From Bacteroidia bacterium (GTDB lineage: Bacteria; Bacteroidota; Bacteroidia; Cytophagales; Cyclobacteriaceae), in NCBI GenBank assembly GCA_030432655.1, contig JAUILA010000034.1:1-46896 (forward strand): a stretch of 46,896 nucleotides of DNA, given 5' to 3'. Each line of letters starts with the position of its first letter. Positions within the stretch are counted from its first letter, which is position 1. The notes below the pieces were generated by a model. That model was not told where the DNA came from. It worked only from the letters and a program-made list of their open reading frames with translations, and did no database searches. Below are positions 1 through 6,229 of this stretch, piece by piece. Made by a program: the position numbers and the translations under genes.

Positions 1-61
1 TGGCTTCCAGGGCAACGGTTGCCTTAAATTTTGCACTGAATTTTCTTCTGGATCGTCTCAT
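1..61 (-). CDS. IS3-family transposase OrfA, N-terminal fragment cut by window edge
   Basis: Twenty codons read leftwards from an ATG at 59-61 and run off the window. The peptide begins MRRSRRKFSAKFKATVALEA, which matches the conserved start of IS3-family OrfA (HTH_Tnp_1), where basic residues are followed by KFSAEFKAxVALEA. OrfA supplies the DNA-binding half of the OrfAB transposase made by ribosomal frameshifting. It points away from the integrase gene beginning 40 bases to its right, so an IS copy probably sits just left of the window. Whether it is intact cannot be seen. Confidence 0.6.
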   Translation of the reverse strand, partial: MRRSRRKFSAKFKATVALEA

Positions 62-100
62 AGGTTTATTAAAGTTAAAGGTTAATTTTTAACTTACCCT

Positions 101-1054
101 ATGGTCCGGATTTCGGGGAGTATTATATACGAAAACAGATCCAGAAATGGAATCACACTGAATAGTTGGTTAAAAGTTACTGTAAAAAGAAAAAGAGACT
201 TAAATAAACCACTTTCCGCAAGATGGTATGAGGAGGGTGTAGTGGCACTTTTAAAGTACCTGCAAAAGGAAGACCTGCCAATGGCCCAGTTAAAAGTGAG
301 TCATTTGAACGGGTTTATTCATTATCAGAAGGCAAAAGGAAATAAGCAGAATACGATCAGCAATTATCTCAGGGCTATTCGGGCTTTATACAATTCAGCC
401 ATGAAGGAGGATCGCTTGTTTATGGTAAAATATCCTTTTCATCACTTTAAGGTACCCTCGACAGCGCGAACCAGGAAACGGGCTATATCAAAAGAGAAAT
501 TTCTGAGAATACGTAACTTGAATTATGAAAAAGAAACACCAATCTGGCATGCCCGAAATTATGCACTGATCATGTTTTACTGCCGGGGGATGAACTTGAT
601 GGATCTGGTTCAATTAAAAGTTTCTAATATACAGTCCGGCCGAATTTTATACGGTCGCAGCAAGACCGGTTCGCCACTATCTGTTAAAATCACAAACGAG
701 GTTCAGGAGATACTGCGGTATTATCTTGAAAACAAGTCTGATGAGGATTATATCTTTCCGGCCAATTACGATGGAAGCACAAAACACATGGAGAAGTACA
801 GATCGATTCGACGTCGGATGAATGAAAATTTACGCATTATTGGAAAGGATGCGGGCATAGAAGAAAAGTTGACGACCTATACGATCCGCCACACCTGGGC
901 CACGATTGCAAAACATATCGGGATACCGATTGAGGTAATTAGTGAATCTCTGGGGCATCATTCATTAGAAACGACGGAGATCTATTTGAAAGGATTTGAT
1001 AATAAAGTGCTGGATGAGGCAAATGAAAAAATTATTAGATCTGAAAACGCTTAA
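101..1054 (+). CDS. Tyrosine recombinase / site-specific integrase of an integrated element
   Basis: A 317-residue protein with the two-domain plan of phage and ICE integrases. Residues about 10-115 form a SAM-like core-binding domain, and about 120-310 the catalytic domain. The catalytic residues can be followed: an Arg in the segment FYCRGMNLMDLVQLKV, the box II motif YTIRHTWAT (Tyr in place of the first His, as often seen in Bacteroidota integrases), LGHHSLETTEIYL with the His and the nucleophilic Tyr. Length is slightly short of the usual 350-410 residues, so the N-terminal arm may be reduced. The start at 101 is the first ATG in frame. The gene points at a tRNA-Leu 3' half, and its TAA stop (1052-1054) is the tRNA anticodon triplet, so the gene end and the attachment core are the same DNA. 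It probably belongs to an element lying to the left. Confidence 0.88.
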   Translation: MVRISGSIIYENRSRNGITLNSWLKVTVKRKRDLNKPLSARWYEEGVVALLKYLQKEDLPMAQLKVSHLNGFIHYQKAKGNKQNTISNYLRAIRALYNSAMKEDRLFMVKYPFHHFKVPSTARTRKRAISKEKFLRIRNLNYEKETPIWHARNYALIMFYCRGMNLMDLVQLKVSNIQSGRILYGRSKTGSPLSVKITNEVQEILRYYLENKSDEDYIFPANYDGSTKHMEKYRSIRRRMNENLRIIGKDAGIEEKLTTYTIRHTWATIAKHIGIPIEVISESLGHHSLETTEIYLKGFDNKVLDEANEKIIRSENA

Positions 1055-1102
1055 AATCCTGTCGCCATTGCGGCGGTGCGGGTTCGACCCCCGCTCCGGG
1101 TA
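1050..1102 (+). tRNA. 3' half of tRNA-Leu(UAA), attachment-site remnant
   Basis: The sequence begins with a 7-base anticodon loop CTTAAAA with anticodon TAA at 1052-1054. The 3' anticodon stem TCCTG follows, then a long variable arm with stem CGCC/GGCG (1063-1066 with 1072-1075). The T arm is GCGGG-TTCGACC-CCCGC (1078-1094), then the acceptor strand TCCGGGT and discriminator A at 1102, with no encoded CCA. The long variable arm and TCCGGGTA end are typical of bacterial tRNA-Leu(UAA). The bases left of the loop cannot form the other half of the anticodon stem, so the 5' half is missing here. Tyrosine integrases often cross over in anticodon loops, so this is read as att at the end of an integrated element. 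It may be the original chromosomal 3' half. Confidence 0.85.
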
Positions 1103-1103
1103 C

Positions 1104-1150
1104 AACACAAAATGCAGCTCCATTGGCTGTATTTTGTGTTTCTTGATTTT
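1104..1150 (+). terminator. Rho-independent terminator after tRNA-Leu 3' half
   Basis: A 15-bp stem pairs AACACAAAATGCAGC (1104-1118) with GCTGTATTTTGTGTT (1126-1140), with one G-U pair and a 7-base loop, followed by TCTTGATTTTT. It lies one base after the tRNA discriminator, which suits the native terminator of the tRNA-Leu transcript. It would also stop integrase transcription. Confidence 0.7.
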
Positions 1151-1196
1151 TCCGTACAAATATGTCAGGGGTCAATCGATTAGTTAATTTCTCGTG

Positions 1197-1215
1197 GTTT
1201 AAACATGGTTTAAAC
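1197..1215. repeat. Paired 8-bp palindromes GTTTAAAC with ATG spacer
   Basis: GTTTAAAC occurs at 1197-1204 and again at 1208-1215, separated by ATG, giving a tandem 11-base repeat of GTTTAAACATG. It lies about 95 bases past the tRNA-Leu end, at the border of the decayed IS21 remnant. It could be an integrase arm site or an operator; the sequence does not decide. Confidence 0.35.
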
Positions 1216-1456
1216 ATTTTCTATGACTTTTGATAGACTAAGACTTCGATACAACTGCGATTGGCCTGCTAATGTATTTCTTTTTCTTTAGGATTTGGCA
1301 AATGAGCTTTTCCATACCTGGATGGACGTTACGGGCCCATTTGCCGAAGTATTCCGGGATCCATTGTGTCACAAAGTGGTGCGACGATACCAGGTGATCG
1401 GGTTCAGTGGTGTAATTATACTCGCTCATAGTGGAAATTCCAGACCTACTGATCAT
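1210..1456 (-). pseudogene. IS21-family IstA transposase, degraded C-terminal fragment
   Basis: The minus-strand frame reads through HHFVTQWIPEYFGKWARN and then HPGMEKLICQILKKKKY, which resembles the IstA segment usually written HHxFVxxWTPExFxxWAxxIG followed by a valine/isoleucine-rich helix. The expected continuation HPEQxYRSCxGLLSLA does not follow in frame. In the +1 frame the peptide QLYRSLSLSKVIENV is found before a stop, so a frameshift near 1250 is likely. The first roughly 350 residues of IstA, including the DDE centre, and the partner IstB are absent. A short peptide starting MIKLDML around 1480-1500 could be a relic of the IstA start, which would mean an internal deletion. Recognition is from family memory, not a search. 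Confidence 0.5.
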
Positions 1457-1552
1457 CTAATTCTGGTAATAATTGAGCATGTCCAATTTGATCATTTCTC
1501 GTTCTAATGAATTGACTAATAGTCTCTTAACTAAATACAAACCCAACTCACA

Positions 1553-1600
1553 GGTGGTCAACTAATTCCGGAATTAAGTGGTCATTCTTACCGGACTCCG
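1553..1600. repeat. Two tandem GTGGTCA repeats, probable IS21 terminal repeats
   Basis: GTGGTCA starts at 1554 and at 1578, a 24-base period, and each is followed by a CCGGA core (ATTCCGGAATT, then TTACCGGACT). IS21 elements carry short multiple repeats at their ends for transposase binding. The array lies upstream of the minus-strand IstA remnant, where the left end of that element should be, and directly abuts the truncated IS3 orfB. IS21 insertion into or beside the IS3 copy is inferred. Confidence 0.4.
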
Positions 1601-2272
1601 TATTCGGTATGGATTTTGGCGCATTTATATACTGCTTCGCCGGGAAGGGTTTACCGATAATCACAAGCGTGTATACCGCGTGTATAAGGAGGAAGGGTTG
1701 AACCTGAGATCCAAAAAAGGCCACGACGTAGCAAGATGGCGGCACATCGCTTAGAGCGACCGCAGCTTTCCAGTAAACATCAGTGCTGGAGGATGGACTT
1801 TGTATGCGACAACCTCTTTGACGGACGTCGGTTCAGGGCGCTAACCTTGGTGGATAATTTTACACGCAAGTGCTTGGCTATCCGGGTAGGCCAATCATTA
1901 AAAGGAGATTATGTGGTAGCGGTGATGGAGGATACAGTCATGAAAAATGCAGCAGTACCCTACAGAATCCAGGTAGATAATGGCAGTGAGTTTATCTCCA
2001 AAGCACTGGATAAGTGGGCATACGAGAACCAGGTGACCCTTGATTTCTCAAGACCAGGAAAACCCACCGATAATCCGTTTATTGAATCATTCAACAGAAG
2101 TTTCTGTGATGAATGTCTGAATGTGAATTGGTTTCTGTCTCTGACAAATGCTCAGGAAAAGATCGAGAACTGGCGGCAAGAATACAATGGATTTCGGCCA
2201 CACAGCTCTCTCAATGATCGTAGGGATGATGAAGTGTTTTATGACGAAAAAGCAGCCAATTTTCTACTTTAG
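1599..2272 (+). pseudogene. IS3-family OrfB DDE transposase, 5'-truncated and frameshifted
   Basis: Two frames together encode most of an IS3-family OrfB (rve integrase core). The first frame (1599 to about 1718) gives [16 protein letters not shown] then [20 protein letters not shown], the usual HTH_21 segment. A missing base in the A run at 1713-1718 then shifts the frame. The second frame, open to the stop at 2272, gives WRMDFVCDNLFDGRRFRALT, IQVDNGSEF and NPFIESFNRSF, which carry the D, D and E of the DDE centre, and ends with FRPHSSLND. The first 60-70 residues of OrfB and all of OrfA are missing. This shift is inside OrfB, not at the OrfA/OrfB junction, so it is damage and not programmed frameshifting. 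It probably no longer makes a working transposase. Confidence 0.82.
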
Positions 2273-2345
2273 ACTGTGATCGATAAAGGGAGGAGCTCAA
2301 GTTTGCCTTCATAAATTTTATCCCTGCTGCAAACAGGATGATCAA

Positions 2346-3101
2346 CTATTTTGATTTATAAACTTCAATTTGAGTAGAATAGCTTAAATTATTGTAGCCT
2401 AAGGTATCAATATCATGTTCAGTTAAAAAATAGAATTCCAGATTATAAATTCCGGATTTAGACATAATGGTATCAAAGCAATATAACCGGCTATTACATT
2501 TTCTAAAACGTATCGTATCGTTCTCGTTTATTACTGCTGCTACATTTAAATCATTAGGAATAAATACTCCGAATTTAACCTCGATATCTAATTTCTGATT
2601 AGTATAAACTGTATCTTGTTCGATATTTATAATAGGAAGGACGGAAGACGTCACTGATTGATTACGGTAATTCTGAAAATAAACTATTTGATTTTGATCA
2701 TTGTAGTATCTCTTTTCTGCAATAGAATCATTTGAATATTTAATGGTCCAATAATAATTACTTATTGTATCGTATAATTGAATTAATTTGATTTTCTCAT
2801 TGGCTAAATATTCAAATCGTTTTATCAATTTACCATTATAATATATAGAACGTTCTTCTAACGTGGAATTTTTACGATAATAAAATGATTCCCCATGCAG
2901 TTTTAGTTCATTGTAACTTTCAACCTTTTTGAGATTGCCATTTTCGAAATACTCTTTATAAATCGCATATTTACCATTTGACAAAATCACTTCGGATTTA
3001 ACATTACCATTGGAATAATAATCTTTTTCTGTAGTTGAACTGCAACTAATGAAGATACAAAATATGATAACCAGCCTATTCTTCTTCGTCATGCTCTTCA
3101 T
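2346..3101 (-). CDS. YwqK-like (MORN-variant) lipoprotein, candidate immunity protein
   Basis: A 251-residue protein with a signal peptide ending in a lipobox, IFISCSS, so it should be lipid-anchored after export. Residues about 27-130 contain tandem repeats of the type YYSNGNVKSEV, YFENGNLKKVES and YYNGKLIKRFEY, the pattern of MORN-variant repeats in the YwqK antitoxin family. The C-terminal 100 residues have no recognised family. It overlaps the end of the Rhs-core toxin fragment by 26 bases; a start at the fourth codon (3092) would reduce that to 17. YwqK-family proteins are frequent partners of polymorphic toxins, so the inferred job is neutralising the upstream tip in the periplasm. No experimental support can be seen here. 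Confidence 0.7.
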   Translation of the reverse strand: MKSMTKKNRLVIIFCIFISCSSTTEKDYYSNGNVKSEVILSNGKYAIYKEYFENGNLKKVESYNELKLHGESFYYRKNSTLEERSIYYNGKLIKRFEYLANEKIKLIQLYDTISNYYWTIKYSNDSIAEKRYYNDQNQIVYFQNYRNQSVTSSVLPIINIEQDTVYTNQKLDIEVKFGVFIPNDLNVAAVINENDTIRFRKCNSRLYCFDTIMSKSGIYNLEFYFLTEHDIDTLGYNNLSYSTQIEVYKSK

Positions 3102-3879
3102 ATGTTTGTATTTTTATTGTATCACCTTTACTATTTCGAAAATACTCCACTTTTGTTCTCCCTTCAGTTCCTATTATAAATTTAGATTTCAAATATTCCA
3201 GTTCACTTTGAGCGTTATCATCTTCCTCCTGTTCCTCTTTGTTTTTTTCATTCTCTAAATCCTCGCTAAGGTCTTTTATTCCTTCTACTATATCTTTGGC
3301 ATCAGAGGCTCTATCTACTATATCTCTTGGTATAAACTTCTTAATGTCAAATCCAGAGGCCATCATTAATAATTCAATATTTGTTGGCGGCCCAATAAAT
3401 GTTGCAGTGTATTTAGTTGGAGAAGGACCCCCTTTAGGAGTGTAAAACTTTTGTCCATACGTCTGTGTATCACCAAATCCTTCTTTAACCTCAAATTTAA
3501 GTCTATTAATACCAGCCTTAACAGTTCTTTTTGCATCATTGTAACCTTTTGCTATATTGGCTTTAATAGCTTCGTAGTCTTTTTGTAACTCTTGTGCAAA
3601 TAAAACACCTTCAGCTTCTAATCCTTCTAATTCTCGGTATGAGATTAATTTGTTTTCACTAAACGCATATGGACTATTGTAAAAGTATTCAGAAGCTAAT
3701 GGATCCACATTAAAGAACCTGCCGATGGACGGATCATGGTTTCGCCATTTAAATTGGATCCAATTCAGATCCAGAGCCGTAATCTTCTCCTGATCCTGAA
3801 AGGTGTTGTATTTATTTTCTTTTGCCGTAACTCTTTGGTAGGAGTTAAACGTCAAGCCAAAAGGGTAGTAATTTTGGAC
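3076..3879 (-). CDS. Rhs core C-terminal fragment with polymorphic toxin tip
   Basis: The frame opens after a stop at 3880-3882 and begins VQNYYPFGLTFNSYQR, then shows KWRNHDPSIGRFFNVDPLAS and YFYNSPYAFSENKLI, the Bacteroidota form of the RHS-repeat-associated core that ends the toxin-delivery shell. There is no proper start: the first in-frame initiator is a TTG at 3855 inside the core. About 185 residues follow the core. They are charged, with a Glu/Asp/Lys-rich stretch around ENEKNKEEQEEDDNAQ, and show no catalytic motif I recognise. The 3' end overlaps the YwqK-like lipoprotein gene. The fragment looks like an orphan cassette of the kind stored downstream of an rhs gene and exchanged by recombination in the core. 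Alone it is probably silent. Confidence 0.75.
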   Translation of the reverse strand, partial: VQNYYPFGLTFNSYQRVTAKENKYNTFQDQEKITALDLNWIQFKWRNHDPSIGRFFNVDPLASEYFYNSPYAFSENKLISYRELEGLEAEGVLFAQELQKDYEAIKANIAKGYNDAKRTVKAGINRLKFEVKEGFGDTQTYGQKFYTPKGGPSPTKYTATFIGPPTNIELLMMASGFDIKKFIPRDIVDRASDAKDIVEGIKDLSEDLENEKNKEEQEEDDNAQSELEYLKSKFIIGTEGRTKVEYFRNSKGDTIKIQTYEEHDEEE

Positions 3880-3902
3880 CTATATAATTGTGTAAATTTA
3901 CC

Positions 3903-4430
3903 CTATAGTTTCATTATTAAATTTCTCACATGGGGAGTAGTAAAATTTAAACATGACTCTGAATTAAACTGTGGAGGGTTATAAGGACTAGTATAACTAA
4001 ATACTTTACCATCCAAAAACCTAATATAAATTTTAAATAAATAGGAACCAGTTCCTATTGGTTGACAAAATTGAAATACTTTACCTTCAAATGAATGATT
4101 AAAGCTTTCAATTATTTGACTAGACGTTTCCTTATTAATTGTGATACTAGTCGTATCATTCTCTGTAAAATTTTGGCCTTTCAACTCTGAAGTTTCAAAT
4201 GTGTAAATAACTACCTCATGATGTTTTGCTTCATAATATGAACGTGAGATAAATATTCCGCTAGCATTACTCTTTTCAAATTCAGAAAGCATGTCTGAAA
4301 TAAAGGGACTAAGTTCTACTACCTCAACTTCATCCCTGTAACATTCACATTGTTTCGTATAGCTTCTATTTTTTTTCTGAAAAGCGCATTGACAAAATAA
4401 CAGTATACAGAGTACTATTGTAATCTTCAT
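3903..4430 (-). CDS. Hypothetical lipoprotein, candidate immunity to HExxH toxin
   Basis: A 175-residue protein with an N-terminal signal and lipobox-like ILLFCQCAF, so probably an exported lipoprotein. No family is recognised. Its ATG overlaps the stop of the upstream HExxH toxin fragment by four bases, the tight coupling typical of toxin-immunity pairs. The mature part is mixed alpha/beta in look with several Ser/Thr-rich segments and CQPIGTGSYLFKIYIRF near residue 130. The reading frame is intact although its partner toxin is broken. An exported immunity protein implies a toxin that acts outside the cytoplasm. The role rests on position only. Confidence 0.55.
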   Translation of the reverse strand: MKITIVLCILLFCQCAFQKKNRSYTKQCECYRDEVEVVELSPFISDMLSEFEKSNASGIFISRSYYEAKHHEVVIYTFETSELKGQNFTENDTTSITINKETSSQIIESFNHSFEGKVFQFCQPIGTGSYLFKIYIRFLDGKVFSYTSPYNPPQFNSESCLNFTTPHVRNLIMKL

Positions 4431-4971
4431 TTTATAAGCGCATTTAACTTATATCTTCCGGTCAAATATCCCTGTTGATTATAACTAGCATCTAACAAGG
4501 GTATATCTTCACCCTGAAAGGAGAGTCTAACTTTTCCATCTGATTGAAACCTGGGAGTTGGATATAATCCACTAAATGTTTGGCGGATTGACACATCATA
4601 TCCAGAATTTTGAAGTTCCCCACGCACAATATTCTCAATATGACGTGCACCTTTTTCTTGACTCACTTTTGAAGAATATAAATTTGCGATTTCACTAAAC
4701 GACGCGTCAAAGACATTATCTATTACAGGCGCCTGTCTATCCAAACCATTTTGGAATCTCCACGCATGACCCCATTCATGGGCGGGGGTTGTCATCACCC
4801 TAATCTTCTGAGAATTGGTTCCTCGCATAAGTCCTTCTGAAAAATCCGTTCCGATAGCTATATCTGTATCACCGTTTTTTTAAATTCAGTATGCCCTTCT
4901 GCCGATTTTGTTACATACATCGTATGAACTTCATCTGCGGCATCTAGATCATTATTGAGCGTTTTGGCTGT
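4427..4971 (-). pseudogene. Polymorphic-toxin tip with HExxH metallopeptidase motif, frameshifted
   Basis: The intact 3' part (4427-4828) contains TTPAHEWGHAWRFQNGLDR, a zinc-binding HExxH (HEWGH) in a context like the M91/NleD-type effector peptidases found as Rhs and other polymorphic toxin tips. Further 5', the same protein continues in another frame as EVHTMYVTKSAEGHTEF and then, after a shift at the seven-base run 4875-4881, GDTDIAIGTDFSEGLMRG. A single-base change there splits the toxin. No core or delivery domain precedes it; a TGA closes the 5' frame at 4972. The downstream lipoprotein overlaps by ATGA. Acting as a protease is an inference from the motif; the glutamate and both histidines are kept. 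Confidence 0.65.
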
Positions 4972-5095
4972 TCATTTTTACACCTTATCTTCCAATCCCA
5001 ATTGGTTCAACAATAAATTGATCATTACTGTCTTTTCTAACCAAACCCTGAGACCAGAGAATAAATTTCTGTATTAGAAATATATATTACCTATT

Positions 5096-5518
5096 CTATG
5101 GATTGATAAATTTCGTTTTTACAGTGTTATAGTATAGAATTTTTTGATTTTTCTCCCAAAACTCTCCGGCACCCAGAATGAATCGATTTTTCCATTCAGG
5201 ATTAGATCTTATCACTTTCTTTGATAATATATTTACAATCACTATTCTATTCTTTGAATCATCAAAATAACCAGCATATTGTCTATAATTTCTATTGAAA
5301 CCTTTGAGTGAATCGCACAGTGTTTTTTCAATTTGAATTATATCAGTCATGTTAGGCGTAAATTGCCTTAGATCTTTTGATATCAATATTATTTCCTTGT
5401 AGTCATAACTAAAGATTATGGCCTCCTTTTTTGAGTAATTGGTTTTAATTGTCTTAGTCAATTTCTGACCAAATACTGGAGCACAACAGCTAAGATATAT
5501 TATTAAAATAAATTTCAT
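5096..5518 (-). CDS. Small exported hypothetical protein, candidate immunity
   Basis: A 140-residue protein beginning MKFILIIYLSCCAPVFGQ, a signal peptide that could be cut by signal peptidase I after FGQ. The remaining 120 residues match no family I know. It begins 16 bases after the end of a decayed metallopeptidase toxin fragment on the same strand and is followed by the second toxin cassette. This is the place of an immunity gene, so that role is inferred. Downstream, between 4990 and 5090, only degenerate sequence is seen, with one short frame reading LWSQGLVRKDSNDQFIVEP before a stop. Confidence 0.5.
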   Translation of the reverse strand: MKFILIIYLSCCAPVFGQKLTKTIKTNYSKKEAIIFSYDYKEIILISKDLRQFTPNMTDIIQIEKTLCDSLKGFNRNYRQYAGYFDDSKNRIVIVNILSKKVIRSNPEWKNRFILGAGEFWEKNQKILYYNTVKTKFINP

Positions 5519-5534
5519 TTTTCAGTAAGTCATT

Positions 5535-5897
5535 CTATGTGTACCATCGTCTTTGTACTCCTCCAATTGGTAGTGTATAAATCCCATTTCTAATAATTTG
5601 ATGTACAGCACTTTGATTTATATTGCCATTTTGTAATATTCTACCCTCACCCTCGTTCCATGCCATTGACATAAGGCTAGCCCGTTTTCGCTCCTTAAGT
5701 ATATTCCACATGTGAAGCATATTTTTCCATATTCCTAATGTCGTCACCCCTGCCGAATTGGTATACCAAGTTCCTTGTGCAACTGAACCATCTAATCCAT
5801 CACATGCAGGTGATAATTCATGTCCTAACCCTAAGAATAATGATGGTCTTTTTTTACTACGCTTGTCACCTTCACATGTCCAAACCCATTTTCAATC
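5535..5897 (-). pseudogene. Decayed metallopeptidase-like polymorphic toxin tip
   Basis: The frame opens near 5897 and reads SKKRPSLFLGLGHELSPAC then DGLDGSVAQGTWYTNSAG, which looks like an M91-type toxin segment of the form LxHELxHAxDxxxG. Here the second zinc His of HExxH is lost (HELSPA), so activity is unlikely. A middle part in the +1 frame reads YLRSENGLALCQWHG, like the E-x-x-LRxENGLxLR helix of these toxins, and the frame then returns to NEGEGRILQNGNIN and a C-terminus ending GGVQRRWYT. At least two frameshifts are therefore needed to restore one protein. It lies just upstream of an exported hypothetical protein that may have been its immunity partner. Confidence 0.5.
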
Positions 5898-5960
5898 AAA
5901 TTCATATTTTCATAAAGGAGTAATTCGTGCTAAATATCTGTTGCTGCAATTGCAAGATGT

Positions 5961-5979
5961 GTTTTTTGATTCAAAAAAC
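5961..5979. repeat. 19-bp perfect palindrome in the gap before the Rep-like gene
   Basis: GTTTTTTGA (5961-5969) and TCAAAAAAC (5971-5979) pair perfectly around one base. It lies in a gene-free stretch (5898-6229) between the toxin remnants and the winged-helix gene. It could be a small terminator-like hairpin or a protein site. Confidence 0.4.
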
Positions 5980-6012
5980 GAAAATCCGGCGCGACTTGGA
6001 TTTCTTCTTTAC

Positions 6013-6057
6013 TGTGGATTTATGGATAACTCTGCGAGTTTTCCACAAGTCCACAGA
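6013..6057. other. Cluster of TCCACA boxes, origin-like
   Basis: Within 45 bases there are TGTGGATTT (6013-6021, reverse of AAATCCACA), TTTTCCACA (6039-6047, one mismatch from the DnaA box TTATCCACA) and AGTCCACAG at about 6049-6057, plus the palindrome-like TTATGGATAA. The surrounding 150 bases are AT-rich. The cluster ends about 170 bases before a winged-helix protein that may be a replication initiator. An old plasmid or element origin is possible; no iterons are seen. Confidence 0.35.
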
Positions 6058-6229
6058 CTGACAATAGCAACAAAAATTTGATCTTTTTAAAATGTCTGAA
6101 CGAACCATTCTGTCAGATTAAAAAAGATTTTTAAAATACTTTATATTTATAGAATTCGTTCCGGTTCATCAAAGTTTCCGGGGCTGATTTTCTCCTCTTA
6201 TGCAGCTATTTTTAATAAAATGGTTGCTG

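Noticed and set aside
965-1217. Short open frames on both strands over the tRNA-Leu fragment
   Set aside because: They cover the att site and terminator and have no protein character.
1295-1507. Plus-strand 70-codon frame
   Set aside because: It is the complement of the IstA-like fragment, which has recognisable motifs.
1713-1718. Programmed frameshift of an IS3 element
   Set aside because: The shift lies in OrfB coding sequence after the HTH_21 part, not at the OrfA/OrfB border, so it is damage.
3736-3984. Plus-strand frame over the Rhs core
   Set aside because: It is the complement of the conserved NHDPSIGRFFNVDPLAS core and has no family character.
5738-6081. Two plus-strand frames in the toxin remnant
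   Set aside because: They are complements of the decayed metallopeptidase and run into the origin-like gap.
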